A DNA stretch of 64,000 nt from Choanephora cucurbitarum (GCA_025331435.1 JAIWNI010000021.1:248001-312000); one strand, 5' to 3'; positions 10,177 through 22,902 are shown, counted from the stretch's first letter. Notes: a model not told the origin generated them from the letters alone. Numbers and translations: made by a program.

Positions 10177-11697
10177 TTATCGCATAGTGACCAGTTCTTC
10201 AGCAGCTGTAGGATGAATGGCAACACAGGCATCAAAGTTGGCCTTAGTGGCGCCCATACGAACAGCAACACCGAAGCCTTGAAGGATTTCGTCACTACCT
10301 CTACCCAAAAGGTGGACACCGACTACTTTTTCATCAGCACCAGCACAGACAAGCTTGTAGGCAGTAGGCTCTTTATGTTCAAGCATGGAGAAGTACATGT
10401 TGACAAACTTTGAGGTATAGACCTTGATGTTTTCATCTCCATACTTTTCACGAGCTTGTTCTTCTGTAAGACCAACAGTACCAGCAGTAGGATGAGAAAA
10501 GACAACAGTGGGAATGTTGTCGTAATCCAACTTTGAATCCTTGAATTGCTCACCACCAAACAAGCGATCAGACAGCTTACGTCCAGCAGCAATGGCAACT
10601 AAATTAAAGAAAAAGAAACATCAGCATCTATATCTCAATATCCCGACTCGTTGTCATTTTCTTACCAGGTGTCAATTCGGCACGACCACAGGCATCACCC
10701 AATGCATAGATGTGTTCAGTGGATGTGTTTTGATATTCATCAACAGCGATGTAGCCCTTCTCAGTAAGTTCAACACCAGCAGACTTCAAATTCAAGTTTT
10801 TGATGTTGGGCAAACGACCAACAGCCCAGAGAACAGTATCAACTTCTAAACTGGCAGGCTTACCATCTGATTCATATTGAACGGTGATAGGTCCAGAGTC
10901 GCCTTCACGTACCAAAGCCTTGACTTGAGAGTCGAAAGCAAATTCAACACCTACAGTTTGCATTTCCTTCAACAAATTATCACGGATGATAGTATCAAAG
11001 CTACGGAGAATATGCTTTGTACGAGAAAAGACGGTTGTCTTGGTACCTAAAGTGTTGAAAATACCAGCCAATTCAATACCAATATAACCAGTACCAATGA
11101 CAGCAACACGCTTAGGTTGATGTTCAAGATCAAAGAAGCCATCGGAATCAATACCGAGATGAGCACCAGGAATATCAGGGATGAGTGGATGGCCACCTTA
11201 AGAAATAAAATGTTAGATTTCTCAAATCAGCATTTTTCTTTTAGTCTACCTGTAGCAATCAAAATGTTTTTAGCTTGAACATCAAAAGATTCTGTCTCTG
11301 ACTTTTGAACACGCACAGTGTTTTTGTCGACGAAACTAGCAAATCCTTGAAGGTGTTCAACCTTGTCGTTGCCCAAGTTTCTTTCGTAAATGCCATTAAG
11401 ACGCTTGACATAAGCATCCCGCTTTTCCTTAATTAATTCCCAGTTAAACTGGAAGCCTTCATGATCACCGAAACCATAATGCTTAGCATCACGAAGGGCT
11501 TCAGCAATAGAAGCAGTGTTCCACATGACCTTTTTAGGCACGCAGCCAACGTTGACACAGGTACCACCCAAACGGTGTTGAGCTTCTACAAGAGCTACTT
11601 TAGCACCGTGGATACCACTTGCACGACGAGCAGATGCAAGACCGCCAGAACCACCACCGATGACAAGATAATCGTAAACTGGCTTAGTTGAGAGCAT
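10177..11697 (-). CDS. glrA: Glutathione reductase
   Basis: Three exons (11697-11250, 11196-10666, 10598-10177) give 466 residues, a normal length for this NADPH-dependent flavoenzyme that reduces glutathione disulfide. Visible are the FAD site [18 protein letters not shown], the redox-active disulfide [16 protein letters not shown], the NADPH-binding [16 protein letters not shown], the second FAD motif YALGDACG, and the C-terminal [12 protein letters not shown] that holds the active-site His-Pro of the partner subunit. The first ATG of the frame is at 11697 ([10 protein letters not shown]). The frame stays open upstream for more than 30 codons without an ATG and looks like a mitochondrial presequence (see findings). 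A glutathione reductase gene near the sex gene has been described in Mucorales; the symbol follows that use. A TATA-like TATTTAAA (minus strand) sits near 11,825. Confidence 0.95.
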
Positions 11698-14140
11698 TCT
11701 TCTTGTTATGTACGACACTTTGAAAAAGTTGTTTCGAGGTAAGATGTTACTTGCTTTATAAGCAGTAAAGAACAATAGTTGAAAAAAATGGAAAAAAGAA
11801 TAGGAACTGACTTTTGGCTTTAAATACAGGGCAAATTACACATTCGCTTTTGGCATTGAATCATCAATAGCCAATCAAATCTAGGCTATGTAAGCATAGC
11901 TGAGTAATCCAAACAAAATCTAAGCAACTTTTACTTTCTTAAAGTAGCGTTTTTGATACCTTGTATATGTGCTATCTTTTTTTTTTAGTACTTCGCAACA
12001 TATATATGTACATGTGCAACAGAAGGGGTAGTTCTATCAATAGTACAGGATTGGCTACACATCTTCAGTAAAATTTCATTGGCAAGAAAAAGGTGCTGAC
12101 AAAACTTCAGCTCAAATATCAATGATCTACAGTACAAAAACCATTCTCGGCAAATCGATTCAGCTGCGATCCATTTTTCAAAGGTCCTATACGTTAGCTT
12201 TTATCCTTTGCTTTTTCTTCTAGCTTAAGGATGCGTTGCTTTCTTAAACAACAATAAGAAGATACCGTACAAGATAGAAATCAAATGTGTATGTTAAACC
12301 AAGTAACCAATGTATGCGATCTGTTCTAGATGTTGATATCGTTCTCTCGGAGTGAAAGAGGAGATGTTTTGTAAGCATGCAATGATTAAGTAGTGCCACT
12401 ATCAAACAGCTAAGTGTAATTAAGAAGGCTAAAAGCAGAGTGTCATATTGACAAGAAAAATTTTAATATAATCATTTGAGAGACTACAATCACTGAAAAA
12501 GAAATACATTATTCGCTTGACTCAAGAGTGCCTTTCTTCAGAATATCAACACTCTCGAACAAAGCGAATATTGTTATTTGACACTAAAAGAGAAACTATC
12601 AATGTGAACTAGGGTGTGCTGAAATTGGCATAAACCTAAGGTATTCAATTTGTAGAAGTAAAAGAGATGTTCAGTATTTCATTCAAGAAAATAGAGTCTT
12701 GGGTGCTGACAAACCATAACTTAGGCACGCAATATTATTGGTACCAGTAACGCAACCATCTCTGTATAACAATGCACAAATACATACTTGATACAGTTAC
12801 ACTTATTCTTATTTTTTTGTCCTTGAAGACAGGTTATTTAGAAAAACAACTTTTTCTGTATCAATGATGGTGCACATGTGTTAATACATTTCTGCTTAAT
12901 CTTTGAATTAAGCAAGGCGCACAAAGTAGTATTATAAGCTACCACATCTCCAAATAATACATTGTCATTTTCAGCTAAGCCTATGTCCAATACAAAAAGA
13001 TGAAAGGCAAAAACAAAAGTAGAATTCATATTAAGCTTGATATCGAAAAAAAAAACTTTTATGATAAATATAGAAAGGAACAAAAGGAGTCGCTATTATC
13101 AATAGACTTGTACTAGCTTAAATTAGCATAGGGAAATAACAATATAACTTATTTTGACATTCAAAAATTATAAATAAAAACAAAAAGCAGAACTTATTAT
13201 ATCTCTTGTTCTCTATATGGAATCAAGTATTGAGACAGAAGCTTTCTACAGAAAGTATGATGTATGAGTTGCAACAGATAAAGATGGTCATCGAGAACTA
13301 TTGATCAAATTTGGTTTGACACTGAGAGAATTGAGTATGGCAGGTAGCATACTTGATCATGCTCAAAGATCACATTGGATTGATGTCCTTAGGGAATAAA
13401 CAATTAGGATTATTGCACTATACTGGTAGAGCATAGCCTCAAAAGATAAGACAATCAAAAATAGGTAAGAGACCTTGTGTCCTTTTCACTTTCTATTAGA
13501 ATTACAAATCCATGCACTCTATTTCATAGCTGCGGTAACAAGATTGAAGCGTGATAGCAAACATGCACTTGATTTGGGCATACCCCTGTATTGCTTTCTG
13601 TGATGAAGTACGCCAAGCCCTTCCTCAGGTCAGCATGTGTGAAACTGTGTTATTATACAAAAAACGCTCAATGCTTTTTCTTTGCTTTTATCAAGAAAAC
13701 CAGAGTGAAATATGAAGAGAGCTATTGTGGTGTACATGAGAAGAAATACAGGAATCGCAATGTATATATAGTCTTTGTCGTTGCGAAAGGAAATGATCAT
13801 AGCAGATGATTGTTCTGGCAAATTTTCGTGGAACAATCTATTCGAGGTAACCTTCACTCTTCTTTAAAGTTAAGATTTTTTTAGAGATGTACTGGTGTAA
13901 CACAGCTAAAAAAGAAGAAAGAGATAAATGCACCATTGTCCGAAGCGTCGCTCAAATTCAGGCCTACTAAATATCCAGAAAAAGAAAAAAAGATCAAAAC
14001 TGGAGAGTGCTGAACTACAAATTCAACTTTTTTTTTTCTATTTCTTCTAAAATACTTTGTGTAGAACATATATAAGAAAAATTTTTCTTTCTTCTTCTTT
14101 CTCTCTTTAGTCTCTTGTCTACTTTCGTTCTCATTAGATA
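11698..14140. other. Intergenic region between divergent glrA and the ABC transporter
   Basis: About 2.4 kb that holds the 5' regions of both genes. It is AT-rich and shows no intact gene. The only coding-like segment is a short broken frame at 13217-13399, listed separately. Confidence 0.5.
13217..13399 (+). pseudogene. Short decayed coding fragment of unknown family
   Basis: From the ATG at 13217 one frame runs 60 codons to a TAA at 13397, broken by a single TGA at 13265. The translated pieces (for example GHRELLIKFGLTLRELSM and HAQRSHWIDVLRE) have the residue mix of a real soluble protein, unlike the Phe/Lys/Asn-rich translations of the surrounding DNA. I do not recognise the family. A remnant of a multi-copy gene or mobile element is possible, but chance is not excluded in so short a piece. 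Confidence 0.25.
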
Positions 14141-17100
14141 ATGTTAAGCCATTGCAACCTATCCGTAAGAACAACCTTGATTATGCTTTCGTTTTTGGCC
14201 AAAAATTTGACTCTTTCTTTGTTTCTTTTCTCTTAGAATCCATGGATAGGCAATGATTTTGTGCCATGTTTTAGAGAGATGTAAGCACAAGTTTGTAGAA
14301 GATTTTCTGGATAAGAAGAGCTAACAAAAATAATAACAATAGCGTTGTAAATGGTGCAATGCCTCTCATCGTATTGGCTTGGTCAGCTATCGTAATTGCA
14401 TCTGCTGCCGTGAAATATTACAAAAACTCTTCTGCAGGCTACTCGTCACTCTTAAGCAAATTGCCTACTAACTATAACAACTATTATGGTACTATCAACT
14501 CCAACAACGAAGATGATGCAGCCTCAGATGATACTGTTGCTGCAGTGGATATCGAAATTAACACACATCGTTGGTCTATCTTCAATGTTTCCAGAGTGGT
14601 TTTCTCTACCATCCAATTAGGCTTGTTTATCTCTACCGTCAGAAGAATTTTTGCTGGATCATATCAATACTCAGCAAATGAAAGTGATCGAGATGATGTT
14701 CTTTTTGCTTATATTGTTCATGTTGGTCTCTGGGTAAGTACTGTTTAGAAGGGATGGAAAGAATGTATAAGGGGGGCATCCAAGAACTGATTCTTTTGTG
14801 TTCCATTACAAAGGTGTTTGCTTCTGTTTTATCTGTTATCAATGTTTATTTGTCCAGCAGTTTTAGTAAGCTGGCCAACAAAATTTGTGCTCAGCTTAAC
14901 TGGATTTATTTGTTTGATTTCCTTATTACTTTGGTGGATACTAGATCTTACTATATCTTGGGCAACAGTACTGGGGACGGATACACCTTGCGCTTGACTA
15001 CAGGGGCTATTGACCTCTTGTTGATTATCTTGATTGTCAACGAAACTCGCCTGGCTCCTACTAAGCCTATTATTACTGAAGATGTAAGTTATTGAACTCC
15101 TTCAAAAAAATACAACTAATGACTTGTTCTCTATTTTCGTTTGCATCAATAGGGTCGTGTTTTATCAAGTGAAAATTGGTCTTCCATTTACTCCAAGTTT
15201 ATGTTCAGCTGGGTCAATGTAATGATGAAGGAAGGTTATCGTCGTACACTAAATGAGAATGATCTCGTGGAATTACCTGCCAACAATAAGGCCAAGAACA
15301 CACTTGCCAAATACAATCAAAACAAAGCAAGTCCCAGCATGGTCTGGACATTAGCAAAGACTTTCCGCTGGGAACTATTTTATCAAGCTCTTTATTGCTT
15401 AAGTTGGTCTTTGCTTATCTTTGGCCCTCCTTTCTTCTTGAACAAGATCATTAGATACATTGAAGATCCTCAAGGCGAGCCTGTTAAGACTGCATTCTTG
15501 TACGTTTTGGGCCTGTTTATTACAAATGGTGGCCAATCTTTGCTTTTGCAACAGGGTCTTTATACTGGTCGAACATTAGGTATCCGTATTCAATCTGTAG
15601 TTATTGGCGAGGTGTTTTCCAAGTCACTCAGACGTCGCGATGACAGTGGTGGAAGCAATGCTGATAAGGCTGATGAGAAGGAGAAGGAAGCTAAAGGCAA
15701 TGTCAACAATTTGCTATCTGTGGATGCTCAAAAGATAGCCGAAGTTGTTGCTTACATCTTCTATCTCTACTGTTATCCATTGCAAATTGTTTTCTGTATT
15801 TGGAGTCTCTATGAGCTTTTGGGAAATGCTGCCCTCTGGGGTGTTCTCGTGATGGTTGCTTGTCAGCCACTTACCTACTTCCTTAGTTCTCGTTTCGAAT
15901 CATCCCATTCCTCTGTTATGTCTGCTACTGACAAACGTCTTAAGTTGATGAATGAACTCTTGGCTGCTATTCGTATTGTCAAATTCTTTGCTTGGGAAAA
16001 AGAATTTAAGAACCGTATCATTGATGCTAGAGAGAAAGAGTTGAAGGCAATTCGCTCTCGTTTAATGCTCTTTATGTGGATGGTTTGCTCTTGGTTTTTG
16101 ATCCCTATCTTAATCATGGTTTGCGTATTTTATGTCTTCACTTTAGACAACATTTTGACTGCCTCAGTTGCTTTTACAGCTTTGGCTCTCTTCAACACAT
16201 TCCGCGCTGCACTTGATGAATTCCCTCTCATCATCTCTCTCATTCTTCAAGCTAATGTATCTGTCAAACGTGTCGAGAAGTTTTTGGCTGAAGACGAAGT
16301 GGAAATACCTGACCAAAGAAACGCCGATGCTGCTAACAAGGGAGTTACCATTGGCTTTATCGATAATGCCACCTTCAGTTGGGAACATAATAAGGATGGA
16401 TCCAACAAAGCTTCTATTAAGAATCTCAATTTGAATTTCCCAGTTGGTAAGCTTTCTGTTGTTTGTGGCCCTACCGGATCCGGTAAGACTACTTTGATTT
16501 CCAGTTTATTGGGTGAAACTTTCTGTATGTCTGGTAAAGCTGTCCTACCTCGTATTATTCCTAATAAGACAAGTCCTCTTGGCGGTGCGGTTTCTGGCAT
16601 TGCATATGTTGCTCAAACTGCATGGTTGCAAAACTGTAGTATTCGTGATAACATCTTGTTTGGCTTACCTTTTGATCAAGATCGTTACGAAAAAGTGTTG
16701 TACATGACTGCATTGACTCGCGATTTGGAAATATTAGAGTTTGGTGATGATACTGAAGTAGGTGAAAAGGGTATTACTTTGAGTGGTGGTCAAAAGCAGC
16801 GCGTTGCTATTGCTCGTGCTGTTTACTCTCAAGCTTCTACCGTAATTTTGGATGATTGTCTTAGTGCTGTAGATGCACATACCGCAAAGCATTTGTATGA
16901 GCACTGTTTGATGGGCGAATTGATGAAACACCGTACTGTCATTCTTGTTACTCATCATGTTGGCCTTTGTCTCTCTGGTGCTTCTTATGTAGTTGCTTTG
17001 AAGGATGGCGAAGTAGTAGACGCTGGTCTTCCTAAAGACTTGCTCAAGTCAGGTGCTCTAGGGGAAGAGCTTGCTAAAGCCGAAGAAGCTAAAGCTATAA

Positions 17101-19106
17101 CAAACGAGGAAATAGCTGTTGAAGGCCCTATCCCTGTTGTTCCCAAAACTATGGTTAAGAAGGAAAATGTTAATGGCGGTGGAAAGCTTACTAAAGACGA
17201 AGAACGAGCTGAAGGTGGTGTAGCTTGGTATGTCTACAAGACTTATATCAATTCGTCAGGTGGCAACTGGTTTTGGATCACTGTTATCTTATTGTTCTGT
17301 CTCTGTCAAACGTGTGTCTTGGCTCAGGATTATTGGATTAAGGTTTGGTCAGCTGCTTATGGTCATCCTCAAGATGGAAAGGTAAACTCCACTTATGTTG
17401 ATCACAATGCCATTTCTATCCTTGGCCGTAGCAGTTTAGCACTTTTCTATTCTCAGTCTTACTCAGAGAGTCCAGAACAGCAGGTGGATGTGACCTACTA
17501 CTTGGGTGTTTACTTTGTTATTGGTCTTGTGGCTGCTGTTATGACAGCGCTTCGTATGGCTATTCTCTTCATGGGTAATCTGAAAGCCTCTCGTCGCATT
17601 CATAGTCAACTGTTAGATCGTATCTTGCGCGCTAAAGTCAGATTTTATGATACTACTCCTTTGGGTCGTATTGTCAACAGATTCTCTTCTGATTTGGCTA
17701 CTATTGATCAAGAAGTTGGTCCCTCACTCTCTTTCTTGCTATTCTCTATCGTAGCCACCTTGTGTGTTATTCTTTTGGTCTCTAGTGTCACACCAGTCTT
17801 CCTTGTTCCTGGTGCTGTCATTGCTGTCATGTTTTGGGCTATTGGCTCTTACTACCTCAGTACTTCAAGAGATATGAAGCGCTTAAATTCCGTCAGTCGT
17901 AGTCCCATTTACGTGCAATTCAATGAGAGCGTGAACGGTGTTGCTACTATCCGTGCTTTTGGTTCTCAGCATCGCTTTATCATCGAAAACCATAACAAGA
18001 TCGACAACAACAACCGACCTTTCTTGTGGATGTGGGCTACAAACCGTTGGCTTCACTGTCGCGTTGACCTTTTGGGTGCCTTTGTTGGATTCTGTACTGG
18101 CTTTGTGCTTTTGCTTGGCCGCAACTGGGTTGATCCTGGCTTGGCTGGTTTATCTTTGAGTTATTCTTTGACATTTACACACCATATCTTATGGGTTGTT
18201 CGATGTTATGCTATGAATGAGATGAACATGAATGCTATTGAGCGTGTCCATGAATATCTTGATGTCGAAGAAGAGCCCCCTGCTCACATTCCTGCTACTG
18301 AGCCTAGTCCTAACTGGCCCGAGCACGGTTCCATTGAAGTGAAAGACTTGGTGATGCAATATGCTCCCGAAAATCCACCTGTACTTCGCAATATCTCTTT
18401 TAAGGTAAATCCTCGTGAAAAGATTGGTATTGTAGGCCGAACCGGTTCTGGCAAGTCAACTTTAGCACTATCTATTTTCCGTTTTATGGAACCTACTCAA
18501 GGCAGCATCAAGATTGATGGTGTTGATATCCATAAAATTGGTTTGAATTCTCTTCGTTCTCGCTTGACTATTATTCCTCAAGATCCTGTTTTGTTCTCTG
18601 GTACTCTTCGTAGCAATCTGGATCCTTTTGACCAGCACGATGATGCTGAACTTTGGGCTGCACTGAAGCGATCTCATCTAATTGATGAACAGCAAGAAGG
18701 AGAAAATGCAATTACACTTGAATCACCTGTAACCGAAAACGGCTCTAATTGGTCCCAAGGTCAGCGTCAACTTATTGCACTTGCTCGTGCTTTAGTTAAG
18801 AAATCTGGCTTGATCATTCTTGACGAAGCAACCTCCTCTGTTGATTTTGATACTGACCACAAGATTCAACAAACTATTCGTGCTGAATTTACCAACTCGG
18901 TTCTTCTCTGTATTGCACATCGTATTCGCACAGTAGCCGACTATGATCGTATTTTGGTCTTAGATCATGGTGAAGTCAAGGAGTTTGACACACCCTATAG
19001 TCTGATGCAGCAAAAAGATAGTATCTTCCATCAAATGTGTATGCGCTCAGGAGAATACGATGATCTGTTGGCTATTGCTACTAAAAAGCACCAGCAATCA
19101 TCTTAA
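14141..19106 (+). CDS. ABCC (MRP)-type ABC transporter, Ybt1-like
   Basis: Five exons (14141-14164, 14237-14280, 14343-14733, 14814-15083, 15153-19106) give 1560 residues. The two small first exons are supported by the spliced N-terminus MLSHCNLS-NPWIGNDFVPCF, which matches the start of the TMD0 of long ABCC proteins. Layout: TMD0 (five spans, ~20-230), TMD1 (~300-590), NBD1 with Walker A GPTGSGKTT (~683), signature LSGGQKQR (~786) and ILDDCLSAVD, TMD2 (~850-1200), NBD2 with GRTGSGKST (~1339), signature NWSQGQRQL (~1444) and IILDEATSSVD. NBD1 has Asp in place of the catalytic Glu, normal for ABCC. The SQGQ signature of NBD2 and the tail DFDTDHKIQQTIRAEF resemble the yeast Ybt1/Vmr1 subgroup, which moves bile acids, metals or conjugates into the vacuole. 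The substrate here is unknown. Confidence 0.93.
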
Positions 19107-19694
19107 TTATTATTATCATTATCTGCATTAGAAGTTCATTCAATCCCCCCCCATTTATATATACATAGTTCATACATTCAAAATTCCTTTTCTCTTTTAT
19201 CCTCTATTTTATATCACACAAAAAATGATAAATACATCTCATCTGAATATCCAATTTTTTTGTTCAAATTGTGAAAAACAGCTTTTGTGTATCATCTAAA
19301 CTAGACTGAACAGACTTCATGAACTACTGCCCAAGCTTATCAATTAGGTCTCTCCTCTTTTGTTGTAGAGCTGTGGCTTTGATCTAATTTGTAACAATCA
19401 TCTTTTGCTTTCTTCTTGCCCTGAAACTGCCTTCGTTTTTTAAAAGACGCAGTGATAGACTCTACACTTAAATGAGTATTTGACGAATTGTCAAATATAC
19501 TTGCTTCAGCTTGGTTATTGATAGATCTAGTCAGTTCATTTGAAATCGAGTATGTAAACTTCGAAAATCGACTGCCTTAGATCTGAGTGTAATTTAAAGG
19601 CCGCTAGAAGTGTTCGGGAGCAAGCTAGGCGGAATGGACGATTATATGCTGAAACGAAATTACTTGCAGAAGTTCTCTCTCTCGATTCTATAGT
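19107..19694. other. Intergenic region and 5' leader of RPS26
   Basis: The first part is the 3' side of the ABC transporter gene, with a C8 run at 19145-19152. The second part is promoter and leader of the ribosomal protein gene. No other gene seen. Confidence 0.5.
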
Positions 19695-20274
19695 ATGGTA
19701 AGTACCCTGCTACAATTATTACATATAGGGTTGAAATAAGCGATCAATGTATGAGTTGCGAATTGATGGAATAAACGAATCAACAAGATGGATGGATGCA
19801 CTGAGACGAATTGGATGGATGGATTTTTCATATTATTCGAGATTCAACATGATCACTTATTTCAACCATCGTTGCTATCATTTCTTTAAAAATCAATGCC
19901 GCTCACAGTATGACTTACTTAAATCTGCTTTCAATTCAACATAGACCTGTAAAAGAAGAAACAACGGACGTAACAAGCACGGTCGTGGTCACAACAAGTT
20001 TGTTCGTTGTATCAACTGTTACCGTTGTGTCCCCAAGGATAAGGCTATCAAGCGTTTCACTATCCGTAACATGGTAGAAGCTGCTGCCGTCCGTGATCTT
20101 CAAGAAGCTTCTGTCTACGAGGAATACGCTATTCCCAAGTTGTACGTCAAGCTCCACTACTGTGTCTCTTGTGCCATTCACGCTCGTGTTGTTCGTGTTC
20201 GTTCTGCTGTCGACCGTCGCAACCGTCTTCCTCCTCCCAGATTCAGATTCCAAAAGGCTGCTAACAAGGCTTAA
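19695..20274 (+). CDS. RPS26: Ribosomal protein S26 (eS26)
   Basis: The protein is 110 residues: M, then [19 protein letters not shown] to [11 protein letters not shown]. It shows the eS26 core [21 protein letters not shown] and the zinc-binding CxxC pairs CINCYRC and CVSC. The second exon is 19945-20274. No in-frame ATG fits in that exon, so the start comes from an upstream exon. ATG at 19695-19697 followed directly by GTAAGT gives an in-phase join (ATG|ACC), which makes the coding part of exon 1 just the start codon; the intron is 247 bases. The product sits at the mRNA exit of the 40S subunit. Codon use is more GC-rich at third positions than in the neighbours, as expected for a highly expressed gene. 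Confidence 0.93.
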
Positions 20275-22458
20275 ATGTCCTGATTTCTTTCTAATTTTAT
20301 TTGTCAAGTAACAAAAATAAAACAAAAAAAGAAAACTAGCAACCTGTCTGTTTGGGCATATTCGGTCTACTTTATATGACATATTTCTGTTTCTTTAAGA
20401 GATTTTTGACATTTTTACTAGTGTATGCAGAGATAGAAAAAGCAGCGGACAATATATCGAATATATTTGATTTGTTAAAGATTGCTGTATCGCTCGATTC
20501 GCCTATGATTACAAGCTTGTACCGTATAGCTAACTGTAAGATATAAGCACAAGTATAAAGGGGGCCACATGGATTTATCTTTACAATTTGCAGAAGGAGC
20601 GATGACCATACATAAGGCCAACAAATCAATAGAGTATTGAACTGAGCAAGCTGGACCAAGAAAACATCCTGCTGGACTCTTGTATACAGTCCATACAGAG
20701 AAAAGAACACTTATTATTTCTTTGGATTTCTTAATTTGCACTGTACCTAGAAAGACTTTCATTGAAATTGATCCTCAAAAGGCTGTACGATCGCCTGCGC
20801 TGCTAGAGCCTTTTTTTTTTTAGCTAGCCACTGTCAAACGGTTAGACTGCGATTGCGTTTATGCGTCAATGAAGCAGCAGAGAAGAACGGCATTTGAAAG
20901 GTAGTAGATCAAAATAATCTCTTTTTGGGAAAAGTGTCAATTAGAGTTTACAGGTTTGACTAGTTTACACAGGAACAATAAACGTGCTTTTTCTATTAGA
21001 TCTTCAGTATGTTTCTCGATATTCAGAGGATTATTTAGCAACTTATTTTACGCTACATTCATATCTGTATATAGCTATTTGAGGCCATTACAATTGATAA
21101 GATTCAAGCGAATTGTAGCATATGCATCGTGTTATGCCTTAACATCATACTTCTTGCTACTCTGTGTTTTTCTTCACTTGATATTTCTGATTTATCTTTG
21201 GCTTTGGAGATGCTCAGGCTAAATCGCTATAGTGATGTTTTCGCAAGCCGAAAACTAGAAGAATTACAATTGGCAAGATAGTTTTAACCGCAGTTCTGTA
21301 GAACTAACAATAAGTTTCTGGCATGAGCATTTTAGCTTTCAAATCTTGTTGTACCATCTTCTGTTTTATAGTTTGACGCTTATCTTATAAGCTAGTCAAT
21401 CAAAATAGAAAATTCTTGCTCAATATGAACTCAGTAGTACAAATTTGGTTAGTTTGATGAAATTTTACTCTGACTTGGTCTTGTTCCCCATATTCTTGTC
21501 TTGTCGCAAGTCTTGGCCTCAAAATGTATGTATGTACCATCTTTCAAGCAAGACGAACAGACCGTTCTTTCTGAACATTAGCTATGGCAAGGATTTGTCC
21601 TTCTCAAGTCAAGCTACATACTATCGGCAAAAAGTTCGGAGAAAGGTGTTTGCTCAGAAACAGTCCCATTATGTTGAGACAGAAAAATTTTTTATACGCG
21701 ACCGAAAGATATAAAAAACCTTACTCAAACAATTATATTCTTCTTTCTTTTTCTATTACATCCAACCAGAAGGAAAAGCGAATTATAATGTAAGTTGCTG
21801 AAAGGTGCCTCTATTAAATGGGGCTAGCGTGGTTCATGTATTGCTTTCTATCTCTTTTATCACTTTTCTATTGAAAATGATGAACAACCAATATGCTACT
21901 AAACCCAGCTCAGTTTGAGTTCTTCGATGAAAGCAAAAACCTTTATCTCTGAAGAATAGAACAAGTTTATAGAGATTATTAAGCAATTTGAACTCACATT
22001 TGCTCAATACGTGTAAAACTGTTTATTCACCCTTTTTTCTTTATTTAGTGATGCCTTCTGAAAGGACTCCTCGTGCTTTTCTTGTCTATCAATTTCATTC
22101 GTTTTTGCTTAAATAAATTATTTCTAAAATCCCAAAAATCAAGTGATTTTTCTTTTCTGTTCTTGAGCTGTATCTTTGCTAATTCTCCAAGAGACTGACA
22201 TTTGAAATTACATATAAATATAGCATGGAATTTTGGTAATTCAAACATCACCCATGTGTAAATAATTGGCATGCTATAAATTTTTTAATAGGCATACAAA
22301 TCATCTTAAATCTATCCAGGCAAGGAACCAAAATGAAACTGAGTGTTGAAGCGATCTGTTTTCTATTAGCTATAGCACAGAACTCAGCCTTCTACGTTTA
22401 CAATACCTTTTCACCGACAAAAAGAAAAGAATAACACACCACAGTTGCTGGTTTATTA
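20275..22458. other. Gene-poor intergenic region
   Basis: AT-rich DNA with many short spurious frames, none with a recognisable domain or consistent splicing. A T11 run lies near 20812. Nothing else supported. Confidence 0.5.
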
Positions 22459-22780
22459 GGGGGTTTCATTTCTGAATAAATGTTGAAATAATTTTCTTGA
22501 AACTTTCAGGATCTGAGTTTGAAGTGCAAATGATTGGATGAGACAAAATTTCAAAGAGGTCAAAATTTGTTCAAGAAAAAGCTTGAACATTTTTGAAATA
22601 ATTTCTTGAAATTTTACTTTTTGCACATGAACTGCAGCTTCCGAATAATGAGCTTTGAAAGTTTCAAAGGAATATTTCAAAAGGGGGACTCAATTACATT
22701 TTTGAACTTTTAATATGATTGGTAAACTCTAAATTATTTCAAAAAAATTATTTCAACATTTATTCAGAAATGAAACCCCC
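22459..22780. mobile_element. MITE with ~35-bp terminal inverted repeats and TA target duplication
   Basis: The left end GGGGGTTTCATTTCTGAATA and the right end (reverse complement) are identical and the match continues for about 35 bases, through TGTTGAAATAATTTT. The 322-base unit is flanked on both sides by TA (22457-22458 and 22781-22782), the target of Tc1/mariner-superfamily elements. It has no coding capacity. Internal repeats of TTTCAA/TTGAAA type let it fold further. It is a non-autonomous DNA transposon moved in trans, and near-identical ends suggest fairly recent insertion. It lies about 120 bases beyond the stop codon of the Polo-like kinase gene. Confidence 0.8.
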
Positions 22781-22902
22781 TATTGACAGATTCCATCATG
22801 TTGTGAAAGAAAGGAAATGCTTTATTACTTCTTTTACGAGGTCTATACAATGATATGCTAACTTTTCTATAAAGAAAAAGAAGGTATGGAGGAGAAGAAG
22901 CA

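Noticed and set aside
13881..14174. 97-codon minus-strand frame upstream of the ABC transporter
   Set aside because: It consists mostly of Phe/Lys runs from T-rich leader sequence and overlaps the first exon of the transporter.
19936..20382. 148-codon minus-strand frame opposite RPS26
   Set aside because: It is a shadow of the biased codon use of RPS26 and has no domain.
20941..21222. Hydrophobic plus-strand frame of 88 codons
   Set aside because: Random Leu/Phe/Tyr composition from T-rich DNA and no family pattern.
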